DNA of 64,000 nucleotides, taken from NCBI RefSeq assembly GCF_037975245.1, contig NC_092564.1, positions 29,255,484 to 29,319,483 of the forward strand. The letters are read 5' to 3'. The DNA is from Apostichopus japonicus. Taxonomy: Eukaryota > Echinodermata > Holothuroidea > Aspidochirotida > Stichopodidae. The stretch's first letter is position 1; each line of letters starts with the position of its first letter. The translations under genes were made by a program, and so were the position numbers. Shown here in pieces: positions 32,496 through 45,561 of the stretch. The notes beneath the pieces were generated by a model that saw nothing but the letters and a program-made list of their open reading frames with translations, made no database searches and was not told the DNA's origin.

Positions 32496-34560
32496 ATGAA
32501 CTACTCGGGCAAGAACATTCCTTTGCCATCAACTAGAGAATACTTGAAAAGACTGCTAGAGATGACAGAGAAGCTGATAAATGGATGCGATGGAGAGCAT
32601 TATTTATCCTGGCCGACACTGACACCGATGCGGAAACGAGTGACACCAGCCGTGACGAGGACAACACCGCCACCACCGATGCATACGGGCTAAAATCCAG
32701 ATGCCCCCTTCCACAAATCCCGGAGTTGGTCTCATTCGAGTCCGATATGCTGGAAATGGTCGAGAACATTAAGTTCAAGGAAGTGATGGAGAAGTTCCTG
32801 TCCAACCTCAAGAAGGACATAGAAAACATCACACCCTCTAAAGAAATCTTCGTAGAGGCAGACAAAACCAGGAACATGTACAAGATGGACCCTGCCAAAT
32901 ATGGTGGGTTGCTAACTGTAAACATATCTCAGAAATACAAATATGCGGACCGCAACACCGCCACCGAAATAGACAATGAATACACAAGTCTAGCTGACAA
33001 ATTAAAAATAGGTAACCGAATAAATAAAACTGGACCCAAAACGGCTTTCATGACAATCAAGGACCACAAAGAAATTTTTCAAAATAACACAAAATGCAGG
33101 CTAATAAACACAAAAAACCTGAAATGGGACGAGTGAGCAAGGTCATGCTGGACCACATAAATGAAAACATACCACAAGCGTACTGGAATGGATTAAAAAT
33201 ATACAGGAAAAGAGCAGTCTCACCTTTCTGGTCTTCGATATTGTTGATTTTTACCCTTCAATAAGCAAGGATCTCATACACAAATGTCTAGCATGGGCCA
33301 AAGCATACACCAGAATCAGTGATACTGAATACAAGACTATCATGCACGCAAGGAGATCTCTCGATCACAAGGGCAAACGAGAAGAGAGACACAGTCAACC
33401 AATTCCACCTCTCAATGGCTGCATTTGACAAAGCGGAAGTTTGTAAATTGGTGGGACTATTCATTTTGAACCAACTGGAGAAAAACCCCGATATCACTGG
33501 TTTGGTTCTATACAGGGACGATGGGCTAGCAGTAATGAGGTCATGCTCAGGCAGCAAAGCAGACAGAATACCAAAAGCCCTAATCAAGATCGTCCATACA
33601 TGTGGACTAAAAATCACTGTCCAAACGAACTTGAAAACAGTCAACTTCCTTGACGTCACTTTGAACATGAATACCAGCCCTACAGAAAACCAAACAACGA
33701 ACCAATCTACATAAGCCAACACTCGAACCACCCGCACGCAATACTAAAGAACATACCGCCAGCCATCGAAAGAACAGTCTCTGGTCTATCATCTAACCAG
33801 GATGCATTCAAGAAAGCAGCACCCACCTACAATCATGCCCTCTGGTCAGCTGGATACAACCATACTATCAAATACCAAAACAAGGAAAACGAAGACACCA
33901 AACAGAACAAGAAATGCAGGTCAAGAAAAATCACATGGTACAACCGCCCGTACAGCAAAAACGTAAAGACCAACTTTGCGGCGGACTTCCTAAAACTCAT
34001 CGACAAGCAATTCCCACAGACCAACAAGCTACACAAAATCTTCAACAGATCAACAGTCAAAATAAAGTTACAGCTGTATGAGAAACATGCAACAGATCAT
34101 CAAGTCACACAACTCAAAGGTCATGAAAGAAACGAGCCAACCCCCCCCCCAGGAAAAGACATGCAACTGCCGAGAAGTAGACAGTTGCCCACTTCGCGGC
34201 AACTGCTTGGTTAATGACGTCATTTACAAAGCCACAGTCACGTCATGAACCGACAACGCGTCATACATAGGCCTCGCGAGCGGAGAATTTAAGAAGAGAT
34301 ACAACAACCACACCAAATCATTCCAACATGACCGATATAAGAAAGAAACGGAACTCTCTAAACACATCTGGCAACTCAAGGAGAAAAAAGCTGAATATTC
34401 AATACACTGGGAAATTGTGTCACAGTCCAAACGCACAAGCGGCAGTCTGGTTCTGGTCTATGCAATCTTTGCAAAGAAAAGCTCCAAATTACCATCCTCA
34501 AAGGCAACACGCTCAACTAGAGAAGCGAGCTCATCTCTACCTGTAGACATGGCAACAGAC
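32496..34560 (+). pseudogene. Penelope-like reverse transcriptase/GIY-YIG protein, frameshifted
   Basis: Pieces lie in order in different frames. The N-terminal part (32585-33136) has VENIKFKEVMEKFLSNLKKD, IFVEADKTRNMYKMDP, AFMTIKDHKEIF and KCRLINTKN. After a stop the next blocks are IVDFYPSIS at about 33239 and, at 33319-33714, FDKAEVCKLVGLFILNQLEK and the catalytic LYRDDGLAVM, with the double aspartate kept. Then a CNCREVDSCPLRGNCL cysteine motif (about 34170) and, from about 34213, DVIYKATV and SYIGLASGEFKKRYNNHTKS form a GIY-YIG module split by one stop. At least three breaks make it non-functional. Confidence 0.82.
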
Positions 34561-34699
34561 ACAAAAGGAAACCACCCAGCCGTGTCAAACCCAAATGGTA
34601 GTTCATGGAATAGCGACCCATATTTTATACGGATCAGTAGGCCTGACGATCGCTGTACAACTCCGAGCAGCAATGGACTCGTAATAGTTAACGTTTATT

Positions 34700-34794
34700 A
34701 CAATATATATATCTATAATATATATATATAGATAAATATATATCTATAATATATCTATATATATCTATAGATATATATATAGATATATATATAG

Positions 34795-34825
<31 letters not shown>

Positions 34826-34868
34826 TATATATATATTATATATATATTATTTATTTATTTATTTATTT
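34700..34868. repeat. (TA)n/(TATC)n tract between Penelope copies
   Basis: TATATATCTATAATATATAT-type sequence at the junction of the two tandem Penelope-like copies. The same tract recurs at 35784-35948 after copy 2. Confidence 0.9.
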
Positions 34869-35960
<1,092 letters not shown>

Positions 35961-37033
35961 TTTTATATTCAGATTACTCATACACCTCGTGTATATAGTT
36001 TATGCATGACATATTTGTATATCATATATTTATAAATAGTAACTAATGTATATGTTACTATTTCATTAAATATAATTTTGTCCGGCATGGCTTTCTGTAT
36101 GATGTTGTAACGTTCGGCAAGCTCATAAACATATTAGACACTGGTTTTCGTAGGTGGGAATATACAAATGTATGGACCGGGCGGCTGTCAGCAGTGCAGG
36201 AGGAAGCACATACAAATCACTTTCACCCACATAGGGCCCCGCTAGTAACGCAGTAAATACACATGATGTGAGGAATCTGCGCGCAACTATTAAATCAGCA
36301 TCATTTCGAGCGTGAGCAAATAAGATTTATTTGTCTCTGGTTGAAAGGTTAGCAGAGCTTGTCGCAAAACAAGTTTTGAAGGTCGTCACGAAAAATAAGT
36401 TTCAAGGTTGAGCCTGAACTTAAGAAGTGTTTCAAAGTTACTTGTTAGGCTCACTTTATTGTAAGTTGGGCCCACTATTAGTATCTGTCAAATGCAAGTC
36501 GGGTCTCCAGCGTAACGTTGCAGCATTAAATCGCTCCTCGTGATTATTTCAGATTTCAGAGAGCTGTTTGGCAATGATATAGTGTGAGTTTACAGTATTA
36601 AACTGTTTACCTATTTTAGCCATGTATATCCTACCATGCAGTCACACAGTGTCTGTATAATGTCTTCTTTCTCTGTCATTAGGCATTCTTTCTGCTTTCA
36701 GTCTTCCCTCAAGCACTAGTAGCAGCCTTGGAATTTTGAACTTCTTTGGCCATTAATTCCTATTTTAATAGTAAACAAACAAAACACACTGTTGATTCTT
36801 CATAGTTTCAACTTACCAAATATAGTTTCTGTGATTCAACTAATGACATTCCATGCTGACCAAATGATTGTAAAATAAAAGTACTAACAAGTTATTAAAT
36901 TGTTTGTTAACAGGTGTTGGACTTCTGAAAATGTTTATGATTCTTATGCGGTCAAATAAAATGTCCTTCACATAGACACACAATATTGCCCAACCAATTG
37001 CTGAATACTAGTCGGCATGATAAAAGGGTCTGT
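35961..37033. other. No gene recognised
   Basis: AT-rich sequence without convincing exon or transposon termini. Confidence 0.35.
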
Positions 37034-38473
37034 GGTAGTATACACCTATTAAATGCCCCAATACTAGTGTTTACACGGGTCCAAAAATCGGGAACCGGGT
37101 ACCCAAGAGCCGTTACCCGTCGGGTATCCGGGTACCCGGAAAAAAATTGTTTTACCCTCGAGTATCACAATTTTCAAGAAATGACATACTGGATGCCATA
37201 ATAAATGAATCATATTCTCTACTGACAATGTTTTCATGTTCAAAAACGTAGGTGTAAGATAAGGTATAAAACCTTCCTCAATAATTTCTATTTGCTATTG
37301 TTTCTTTCATTAACTTGTTAATAACTTCATATAATTAACATTACTACTAACATCGCACTGCCGTCGCGGCTTTTGCTTGCTCTCCACGTCTATTGATCTC
37401 ACCATATAAATATCCAATTTAGCTCGTAAACAGTTGTTACTACTACTATCTATTAGGCAGGCCCAGGGTTCGCATTAGCCGCGAGATTGTGCGATTCGCA
37501 CAATTTGATCGCATTTGGAATAAACGATTAGTAAACACTTTAACAGCCACTTGCGATTATTATTTTTTAGTTATCCCGTCTATAATCCGTAAACATCTCA
37601 TAAAATTCCTTGTCAGCCTTTCCTTCCATGAAATAAACGAATGAATAAATAATAATTTCTTCCACATGGTAGCCAAACACCACACCACACTGAGTCAATG
37701 AGAAATCTAGCTAGGCCTAACCATCTGTTTATTCGCTGAAATTGTGACGCAGTTATAAGATATCCATGGAGTACTTTCGTTATTGCTGTTATCTTCGACA
37801 CATGGTAGCCTAACACCACACTAAGTCAATGGGAAATCTGCCTAACCATCGATTTGCGATTTTTTTTTATTTTTATTTTTATATCACACTACGGAGGATG
37901 CGGGTAATAAATTAGGAACCGGGTAGTATGGCGTCGGGCGGGTACCCGGATAACCTGTGCAAACACTACCCAATACACACTAAATCAAAAAGTAATGTGA
38001 TCCCTTAATCTATTTAGCTCTCACAAGCTAAATGCAACCAATAACTGGATAGCTGACAAGTTGGCCATTCATAGCACCCTCAATTTTCTATATCATAACC
38101 ATGCAGATTGCTTGTTTACTATGAGAGACTGAAGTTTTCCTCACTTGTAAACAAACCTCTTTACTCAGCAGAAATCAATTTCTGTATGCTGTTCCAGGGA
38201 AGCCTAAATTGGTCTAAACTTACCTCAACTGACCAAATTTTTGTATCACTTGTACTCTCTTTCATGCTCCTTAACATCCCTGCCAAGAAAACACCAGACA
38301 CTAATTGATAACATATCAAGAAATTTGTTCTCCTGTTGCTTTTTCTGAATGAGAACACTTGTGGTGGATTGATGTAAATGCTAATATGAGTATGCCATCT
38401 TAACTAAAAATTGAAATTTTTAGACTCCACATTAAACCTCTTTTAATGATTGTTTGAGAAGTTGTGACTTACA
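37034..38473. repeat. GGTAGYATAC repeat unit, copy 1 (split by a hAT element)
   Basis: The unit starts GGTAGTATACACCTATTAAA and resumes after the inserted element. Shared words include CACTTGTAAACAAACCTCTT (38140) and GATTGATGTAAATGCTAATA (38375). It runs on into ACTCCACATTAAACCTC, as at 50894. Other copies lie at 44605, 50548, 52104 and 54570. Confidence 0.8.
37065..37968. mobile_element. hAT-type MITE (TAGTGTTT termini), nested
   Basis: The 8-bp target duplication CCCAATAC lies at 37057-37064 and 37969-37976. The termini TAGTGTTTACACGGGT and, inverted, TAGTGTTTGCACAGGT differ at two of 16 positions. Subterminal GGGTACCCGG words (about 37096-37140 and 37938-37950) are also inverted. At 904 bp, it has no transposase. 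Confidence 0.9.
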
Positions 38474-39120
38474 CCCACAGACGTGGCTAGAAGGGGGGGT
38501 GGGTGTGGGGGGTGTCTCACCCCCCGAACTTGATAAAACTGACGATAGTTGGAAAATTGGAGTGCGACAGCTGGAATTTCCGACTGTCGCACCACAGTTT
38601 ATCTAGGCCTATTCATATATTCCTGTGATTGTGAATGACCTAAAAATTGACATTTTCGGTCAAAATTGGCCTTTTATCAGTCATATTTACCATGTTTCCT
38701 TGCCACTTTCATAAATTGTATCTCGCGATTCTTATACTCCACCACACAAAACTTGGTATTTTGAATACTCCAAAAAACATGCCTAATAGAACTACCGTCA
38801 TAGGCGTAGGGGCCCAATATGATTTGGGGGGGGGGGGCTGATCTGGGAAAATATAACCTAAATTGTTCGAGTTTCGCGTGTTACACATGTCAATGTGCAT
38901 ATCATATAGGCATGCACAGGTTTTTACATCGCATGCCAATAACATACAATCATATGCTGTGTAATTATTACCATTCCATATTGGTTAGAATTATTGGGGA
39001 AGTCAATACAATATTTATGGTAATAATAATATCAGTTTAACCATTGAAAAACACATTGCAAATTATCTTTCTTTCAGTAGGTAAAAAACATTTGGTTGGG
39101 GGAGGCTAATAACTTTGTGA
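38474..39120. repeat. G-rich MITE-like fragments
   Basis: The GACGTGGCTAGAAGGGGGGG edge at 38481, an inverted pair GGAGTGCGACAG / CTGTCGCACCACAG-like around 38560-38600, and CATAGGCGTAGGGGCC with a G-run at 38802-38840 resemble termini of the CAGTGGCGTAGG group. Complete elements could not be delimited. Confidence 0.4.
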
Positions 39121-40297
39121 AGTGAGCGCCTTTGTGGCACCTATTCCTCTTGCAAACTTAGATATGAAGAATTTGTGGGACTTGGCTTAAAGGTTGTGTT
39201 TGGATGCATTCTCTGAAGATACAAAGGTACTGTAAGCTCTGGCCCATCTGCAAAGGTTTAAACCAAGAAGCAAACCTGGCAAGAATCCTTCAGAACTAAA
39301 CATTGCACGGCAGTCAGGCTTGCATCAGATGTAGATCGGTTCAAGTGCAGCTCATAGAATGCTCAGCAGCATCTCTCTTCCAAGTCCCGCTGTCAGTACA
39401 CTACAAAAGTCAGCCAACCAGTTTGGACCTGCAATAGAAGAAATGAATGAAAATGATATATCAGAAAAGGGGTGTATAAAGAAGACACTGCAACTGCATG
39501 GCCTCTCAAAAGACTCTCCAGTTTTTGCAGAATATGATCGTCAATATCATACGTGTCTGCTTAATGCAAAAAGTAAGACTCCATTTGTTCGTGCAAGCCA
39601 ATACAGAGATGTAATTGTTGAGAATGTCACCATTGATAAATTTAATTTTGATTACAATCACAGTAACAACTGTAACTTAATTGGTGAAATGAATAGAAGA
39701 AGGGGTCACAAGTTGCAATGTCCAGTCCATGAGGGCTGTTCAGTAAAGATGCCAATGTCAAAGATGAACAGAATGGTGGAAAGATTTGTGCATCCAAATT
39801 ACTTACTGGTAAGAACCCACTAAAGGAGAAGTGCCTAACAACTGATGCTGATGGCAAGGCATGTAAAGGGTTCACTGGTACAATGGCTGCAGCTACTCAT
39901 TCTGAAACAGAGAACCATATGCTGTTAGACCAAGTTCACCTACTCAAGTCACTCTGCAGGGCACTGGCTAAAGCAGTACTCTCCTCTGATATGTTACCTG
40001 CACAAACTGTGACTAGGAAGCACTTGATACAAAAGTGCATTGCAGAGGACTTGACCTGCCTTGTACTGGCAGAGGTGACTACTTGCAGGAATTAAAGCCC
40101 TCAAATACGACCACTGCAAAGTTATGAAGGCTTTATCAACATGTTAAGACTGCCTTGCAAAGTGCTACATTGGAAATCATTCACATTGCCCGAAGCATTC
40201 ATTTGTATGCAAGAGGGGCAGGAAGTACACATTTCCATTCATGCCAAATGCTACAAAGAGATCTCTGCTAATATCCCACACTGATAGCACACAACTA
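39121..40297 (+). pseudogene. Unknown multicopy transposon gene ('TE-X'), copy A, 5' part
   Basis: One frame continues through several stops. KPGKNPSELNIARQSGLH (39270-39330) is followed by the open part 39359-39823 (MLSSISLPSPAVSTLQKSAN ... GEMNRRRGHKLQCPVHEGC). After a frameshift comes CLTTDADGKACKGFTGTM, MLLDQVHLLKSLCRALAKAV and LIQKCIAEDLTCLVLAE (39829-40093), then CYIGNHSHCPKHSFVC (about 40160-40210). An Asp in a TTDADGKA block, a second Asp-Gln-Val-His-Leu block and Cys/His pairs are reminiscent of DDE-type transposases such as Kolobok relatives, but I cannot assign the family. It is cut at 40297 by another transposon and resumes at 44217. Copies B and C show it is repetitive. Confidence 0.5.
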
Positions 40298-43200
40298 CAG
40301 TACTGATTTCGCTTAACTCCCGTTGCAAAAAAAGCAACGATCGATAAAAAAGGTTGAAAATCGATAAAAAAAATTTGAAAATCGATAAAAAACAAATAAT
40401 TTCATTAAGATTTAGACTACTGCGGGCACGGTTGTCAACTTAGTTTCAACGAAATTTCCACGAAAGTTATCGCGATCAACAACGGCAAAGGCAATTCTAG
40501 ACATATCAAGGTTGTGACCTACGTTGAATCCTTAGTGTAACTACAGCCGTTTTCAGACTATACCAGAAGTGGCTGAGGAATATTACAAATGTTACAAAAG
40601 TTTGATTGTATATAAGACAGAGTAAGTTCTGTACTAGGTGTTTGAAAAATTATTTGGCTAGGATAATAAAAAACTGGTCTTGGTCGATCGTAACAAGTAC
40701 TTAAGTTAAAGGCTAGTATTAAACTAAGATAAGTTTAAGTAACTCACCAATGAACGCAGCATCAGAAAAACAAGAAATAAAAAAAAAATTTACACAATGA
40801 AACAGTCGTAGCTGGATATCAAAGAGATCTTTTTTTCCAATAAATTCCTGTGTTACTTGACGTACTACAGTACCGTTTACCGCACTCACTTTCAAACCAA
40901 AAAATCTCCCCCCGGCTTCAATGCACGCAAAATAAAAAACATCCTGTTATTTTCCCCCTAACCCAGCTACTGTAAGTTGCCCGCGAATGCAGACGAACTG
41001 CCCTGGTAATTAAGGTCGCAGCCTGGGTCTGGGCCACCTACAGTATGCTGCTTACATGTGCATTCCCTACCCTGGATATCTCCAGCGACCAAACTTTTTT
41101 GAGAGGCCTAGTCCAATCATAAACCTGGCTTTGTCAATTCACGCCTACCATCTGTTAATTAGCATAGTATTTATCTTCGTGGGGGGTTTAGCACTGCAGA
41201 ACCTTTGGCTGGCTTACTCTAGAAGCAAACATTATTTTGCCCCTACTATTCATAATGGAATGGAAACCTGTGGAAAATGAATATATTTTCATTGCTTATT
41301 TGAGTATTGTATATTGGGAAGAGCTGATCAAACATTACTGGGGAGGGCTTTCAACTGGCCTGACGGCATGTAAATTTAATTTAATGAGAAGGGGGTTTTT
41401 ATGAGTCTCCCGGTATGCGTCACATGAGAAGTAAATGTTTTGTCTTTCGGTTTTATCATCATTTTTCAAGTGGAACAGCTCATAAAATCATATCAATCAA
41501 ATATCCTTCCTTAGTTTTACTAATCAGGAATGTTTGACAAGGCATGCAATGCATCGTTCGAAAATGTAATTTTAAACTAGAATTGAAAATGAACAACATA
41601 AAACAATATCTGTGAAGCGTGTGGAGCGCAACTTTGAATATTTGTTGTGAAAGAAAACATCATGAACAATGTTTACTGCGTAAATAAATGTTGCGGAACT
41701 GGTATGGAGAAATTACGTACTGCAGCTTACGTCAGAGAAGCTCATAAATGACACAGGTGGATAGAGCACATCAAAATTGGGTATAGGAAATCCCTACGCA
41801 GCTGACAAAAGTCGATATCTCCTTCCGTTTTCGAGTTATAGGCGATTTTGTGTTTTTGCGATATGGTTTTCAGTATATTTTCATTCAATAAAGTCGTTTT
41901 TTTTGTGTGTGTTATAAGGGTGTGACCTAACAGATATTTCACTAACCATTTAACCGTATAACCTGCCGGTAGGTTAAACTTTTAAACGCTGTTTCCCGAT
42001 TGCGGCTTTTTCGACGTAATGTCTCTCAACTTTTAATGAAAATAGGACATTATGAGTACAATAATTAAGGCTTTTTTTTTTCCAAAAAGTAGCACTTCAG
42101 GCAACAAGACAATGATCAATGTATGTTAATTACTAATTAGGCCCAATAATATTGCCAACATTACGTGTAATAATTGCTGAAAAGAATAACACACCTGATC
42201 AGTATATCGTGGTCTTCAGAAGTTCAGATCACTGAATTTATATAACTCGGCCTTCGGCAACTTCGTAACTTTTGAAGAAAAAAACAATATATTTGTCTAT
42301 CTATCACAAGATTTTAAACAAAAACTCGCCTAACTTAGCAAACTTACCCACCTTTCCTGCTTACTCATTAAAAGTCATGTTTAGAAAACAAATTACGCAC
42401 GCACGTGTTGTGGGATGGGTTGTAGCAGCATTTTCTTTCTCTTGTGTCACATACATGATACAGTACTTTATATTTGATACAACAGTTTCTTCAACAACAG
42501 CTTCCCAAAATTGGTGTTGCAATAGGTTAAATTTTAACCGGGCAGTGCAGTACCATTCATAATTTGCATATTACACCAAAATTTACACTCAGCGTCCAGA
42601 TGGCGGAAGAATGTAACATCATGTTCAATGTGTTGTGTCGTTCTCATGGTGCGATGAACTTGGGCAAGTTCAAATGTCAATGACCTACTTATGTTCTATG
42701 ACCAATGTCAGTGGGAATTATGTGTGTAAAAACTCGAATTTTTCCAAGTGTTATATATATATAGAAGTTTTACGTAAGCGGAGCAAATTTTGGGGCGGCT
42801 CTTTGATTGTGAGGAAGCACTTACCTAAGCACCAATATTTGTGAAAAATATCGTAAGGTTTATCATTTTCATTCATATTCTTTTATGTTTGCCGCAATCC
42901 CGCCCGCAATGCATGCACAGTATAATACCATGTGTGGAAAAAATGGCTGTATACGTGCGGACCTGAGAGAGCAAACTGGCCTTGTGTTGTTAATGTTATT
43001 ACGATACTTTCTAGAACGACCATTTGCGTCTTTTGGCATCGACATATTTTCACACAGGATTTCACCATGCCATTGATCGATGTACACGGGTGATATATGT
43101 CGCAAATATAAACTGAGAAGACGAATTGACGACACTATCATGAGCTCGTGACTATTGGCCTACTACTATAGTTATATTGAACACATTATTCATGCCTAAA

Positions 43201-44216
43201 ACATCGTTTTTCTGTTTTTTATTGATAGTTTGCAGTACATTACTCAGTTCTTTACATATTTTTAAATAATTTTCATGTTTAAAATGTATTTGATTTTTTT
43301 TTTTAATTTTCCGTTTATACAGTTTGTGATTTTCTAAACTGATAGTGCATTTGCGGCCGGTTAAACGGTTAATCGTTTAAACGGTCACACCCTTAGTGTG
43401 TTATCTTGTTCGGAAATGATCCGAAATGAATGTAATAACTGTTAAGTTTTTCCACTTCTGGTATAAAATTATTCCATCAAAGTTAACCTGAGTAACATGT
43501 CTCATGCCAAATCTATACTAAACAAAATAGAAAAAATAACAAGAGAAAACGCATTTTTGAAAAATGGAAGCGTCCTAGCAGAATGGGCGGGGCATCTTTA
43601 TTTTGCTTCAAGTAACTGCTTCAAGTGTTTTCGCTCGGAAACAAAGTTTCACACTTCAACTCTTATAAAAAACCAAATTTACATCTCTTAAAAATAACTA
43701 TTTTTTGCAATCTGCAAGTAAACCAAGTTTATTTATGTCCATTCATTGTTATTTAAATGGTTAAACAGCACTCCAACTTATCTGGAAGGGTGCCTCATGG
43801 TACATAGCGTGTACTGCAACCTCCAAGATAGCCTGGCAAAGTTAAGACTTATGTCACTGTGTTTGGGGTTCAGTCAGAAAATGTCCCCCGTCAGTTTTAC
43901 TACATGTTTCTTTGAGAGTTACTACTCATGCAAGCCTGAGAATGCTTTCAAACGACTGTACCAAAGTCTAATCGATACTAATAAACGAAGTTACGCGATT
44001 TCCGACGTTTCGCGTAACCACATATTGACCTTTTATTTCGTTTAAAAAAGAATTTCAACGCATCGTTGAAAATTCCACGTAGGAAATGATTGAGATCACC
44101 AATCGTTAAAATTCGTTGAATTTCGATAAAAATCGGCAAATTTCGATAAAAAACGAAGAAATTTGTTTATTTTCCTTTTAACAAATTTCAACGGTAGTTA
44201 AGCGAAATCAGTACTG
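40298..44216. mobile_element. TA-flanked DNA transposon (CAGTACTG termini), itself carrying a hAT insertion
   Basis: The termini CAGTACTGATTTCGCTTAAC are identical at both ends in inverse orientation, and the repeat extends to about 28 bp with one mismatch. It is flanked by TA on each side (40296-40297 and 44217-44218), as in Tc1/mariner-type insertion. Subterminal ATCGATAAAAA words occur near both ends. It is 3919 bp long, or about 2.4 kb without the nested element. No transposase-like frame was found, so it appears non-autonomous. Confidence 0.8.
41915..43395. mobile_element. hAT-type element nested inside the TA-flanked transposon
   Basis: The 8-bp duplication GTGTGTTA lies at 41907-41914 and 43396-43403. 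The termini TAAGGGTGTGACC are exact inverted repeats, and subterminal AACCGTTTAAC-type words partly pair. At 1481 bp, its short frames have no recognised transposase motif. Confidence 0.88.
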
Positions 44217-44604
44217 TAAATGAAATACCTGAGACACCCACCTGCAGCAAACGTTTATGGTCCACTCAGTTTCAGACTTCCACTCAAAAAGCAGAGGTAG
44301 TCAATAATGCTTTCGAGTTTCCAATTCAAAACATAGCACAAGCATTTCACGCAACAGTCAGTACAGGGACCACAGTGCCACAAACATTACAAATAAGGTC
44401 CTGAAGAGTCCATAGCCAGGAAGATGGAAGCTGCAGGATTAGAGGTGAGCTCAAATAGTCTATGTATCCAGACTCTGAAACAGATGCAAAGGAAACAACA
44501 GTATGATAGACTATATAACAGAGGCAGAGCATACAGAAGGAGGAGAGCACAACTCAGAGAGAGAGAGAGTACAAGCTACATGGTAGAACTAAAAACATAA
44601 ACCA
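44217..44604 (+). pseudogene. TE-X copy A, 3' part
   Basis: Coding-like sequence resumes after the inserted transposon. A frame includes VNNAFRVSNSKHSTSISRNS and QYRDHSATNITNK, then degenerates through stops to about 44600. The family motif assignment remains open. Confidence 0.4.
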
Positions 44605-45460
44605 GTCCAGTGACTGATGACATATCAGAAAAGATGTCTCCTGTTGCTTTTTGGCACTTTTTCTGAAGAAGCACACTTGGTACGGATTGATATAGATGCT
44701 AATAGGAGTATGCCAGCTAAAGTAACAGTTGACATTTCTAAAATCCACTTTCAACCTCTTTTTATGATAGTTTCAGAAGTAATGACTTATATCATTTTTG
44801 TTTATCTCTGTCTATTGTGTGAATCTTCATATGGTGTCTCACACATGTTGTACAGTCTATATGAATAATGCAGTACTGAACTTTAAACAAGTGAGAGCCC
44901 AATGGTTGACATATTCCCTAGTGTGATTAGAAGTCATTCCATCAGCATGGCTGGCATCTACTGAATGTCTAAATTGTTCTTGGGTCCACACAATGTGTTT
45001 TAAGCACAGTCCCTCAGTTGGTGCTACTTATCCCCTCTGGTGGAAACTTGACGCAAGTTGGCCTTCTTCCCTCTGAAAATTTGATCACTCCCTGTATCGA
45101 GTAAACTCTGGCCCTAAAATGAAAGAGAAAAAGTTACTTGTTACTTTGGCACTGCTTTTCAAAGGTATTTTGTCAGATTTTGTTGCGAAAACTACTCAGG
45201 AGACCTATGTTCTAGCTGTGACCAGATCTAGAATGAGGGCGCTGTTCAAGCAACATTCCTAAATCGTTGTAGTAGATCATATTGACTAGTTTCTCAGTGT
45301 AAGTCTTGTCTTGTATCATTCTATGTGCAGCTATTCAACTGCTTAGACTTCCAATAAATGCTTATAACCATTTAAGCATTTGTATACAAACAAACTAGTG
45401 AATAGGTCACTGGAATTTTGTTGAACTTTGAGGATAAAAAACTGATTATTATTATGAAGA
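44605..45460. repeat. Repeat unit plus 5' flank of TE-X, copy B
   Basis: The segment is collinear with 50770-51593: GATGCTAATAGGAGTATGCC, GTGAATCTTCATATGGTGT and GAACTTTAAACAAGTGAGAG occur in the same order, ending at ATGGGTA, the apparent TE-X start codon. This is the non-coding 5' region of the element. Confidence 0.8.
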
Positions 45461-45561
45461 ATGGGTACGGTCATGTACCTCACAACTGATGCTGATGGCA
45501 AGGCATGTAATGGATTCAGTAGAACAATGGCTGCAGCTTATCATTCTGATGTAGTACACCT
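45461..45561 (+). pseudogene. TE-X copy B, N-terminal remnant
   Basis: MGT is joined by an internal deletion to LTTDADGKACNGFSRTMAAA, then YHSDVVHL, at which point a LINE interrupts. The TTDADGKA block matches copy A (39838). The gene resumes at about 46688 with RALTKAVLSSD-type sequence. Confidence 0.6.

Larger units (their letters stand above)
32189..34868 (+). mobile_element. Penelope-like element, copy 1
   Basis: The element has a 5' region that recurs at 34869, a reverse transcriptase region, a zinc-finger-like linker and a GIY-YIG endonuclease region, and it ends at GTTAACGTTTATTACAATAT before another (TA)n tract. A phrase GGAATAGCGACCCATA occurs near both the 5' end (about 32461) and the 3' end (about 34610), as expected of the pseudo-LTRs of this class. 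A shortened second copy follows head to tail. Penelope-like elements copy RNA with a telomerase-related reverse transcriptase and nick DNA with GIY-YIG. Boundaries are approximate because of the TA tracts. Confidence 0.85.

Noticed and set aside
32533-32925. 130-codon minus-strand frame, repeated at 35262-35654
   Set aside because: It is antisense to the Penelope N-terminal coding region. It repeats only because the element is duplicated.
33288-33737. 149-codon minus-strand frame
   Set aside because: It is a shadow of the Penelope reverse transcriptase frame with the YRDD motif on the plus strand.
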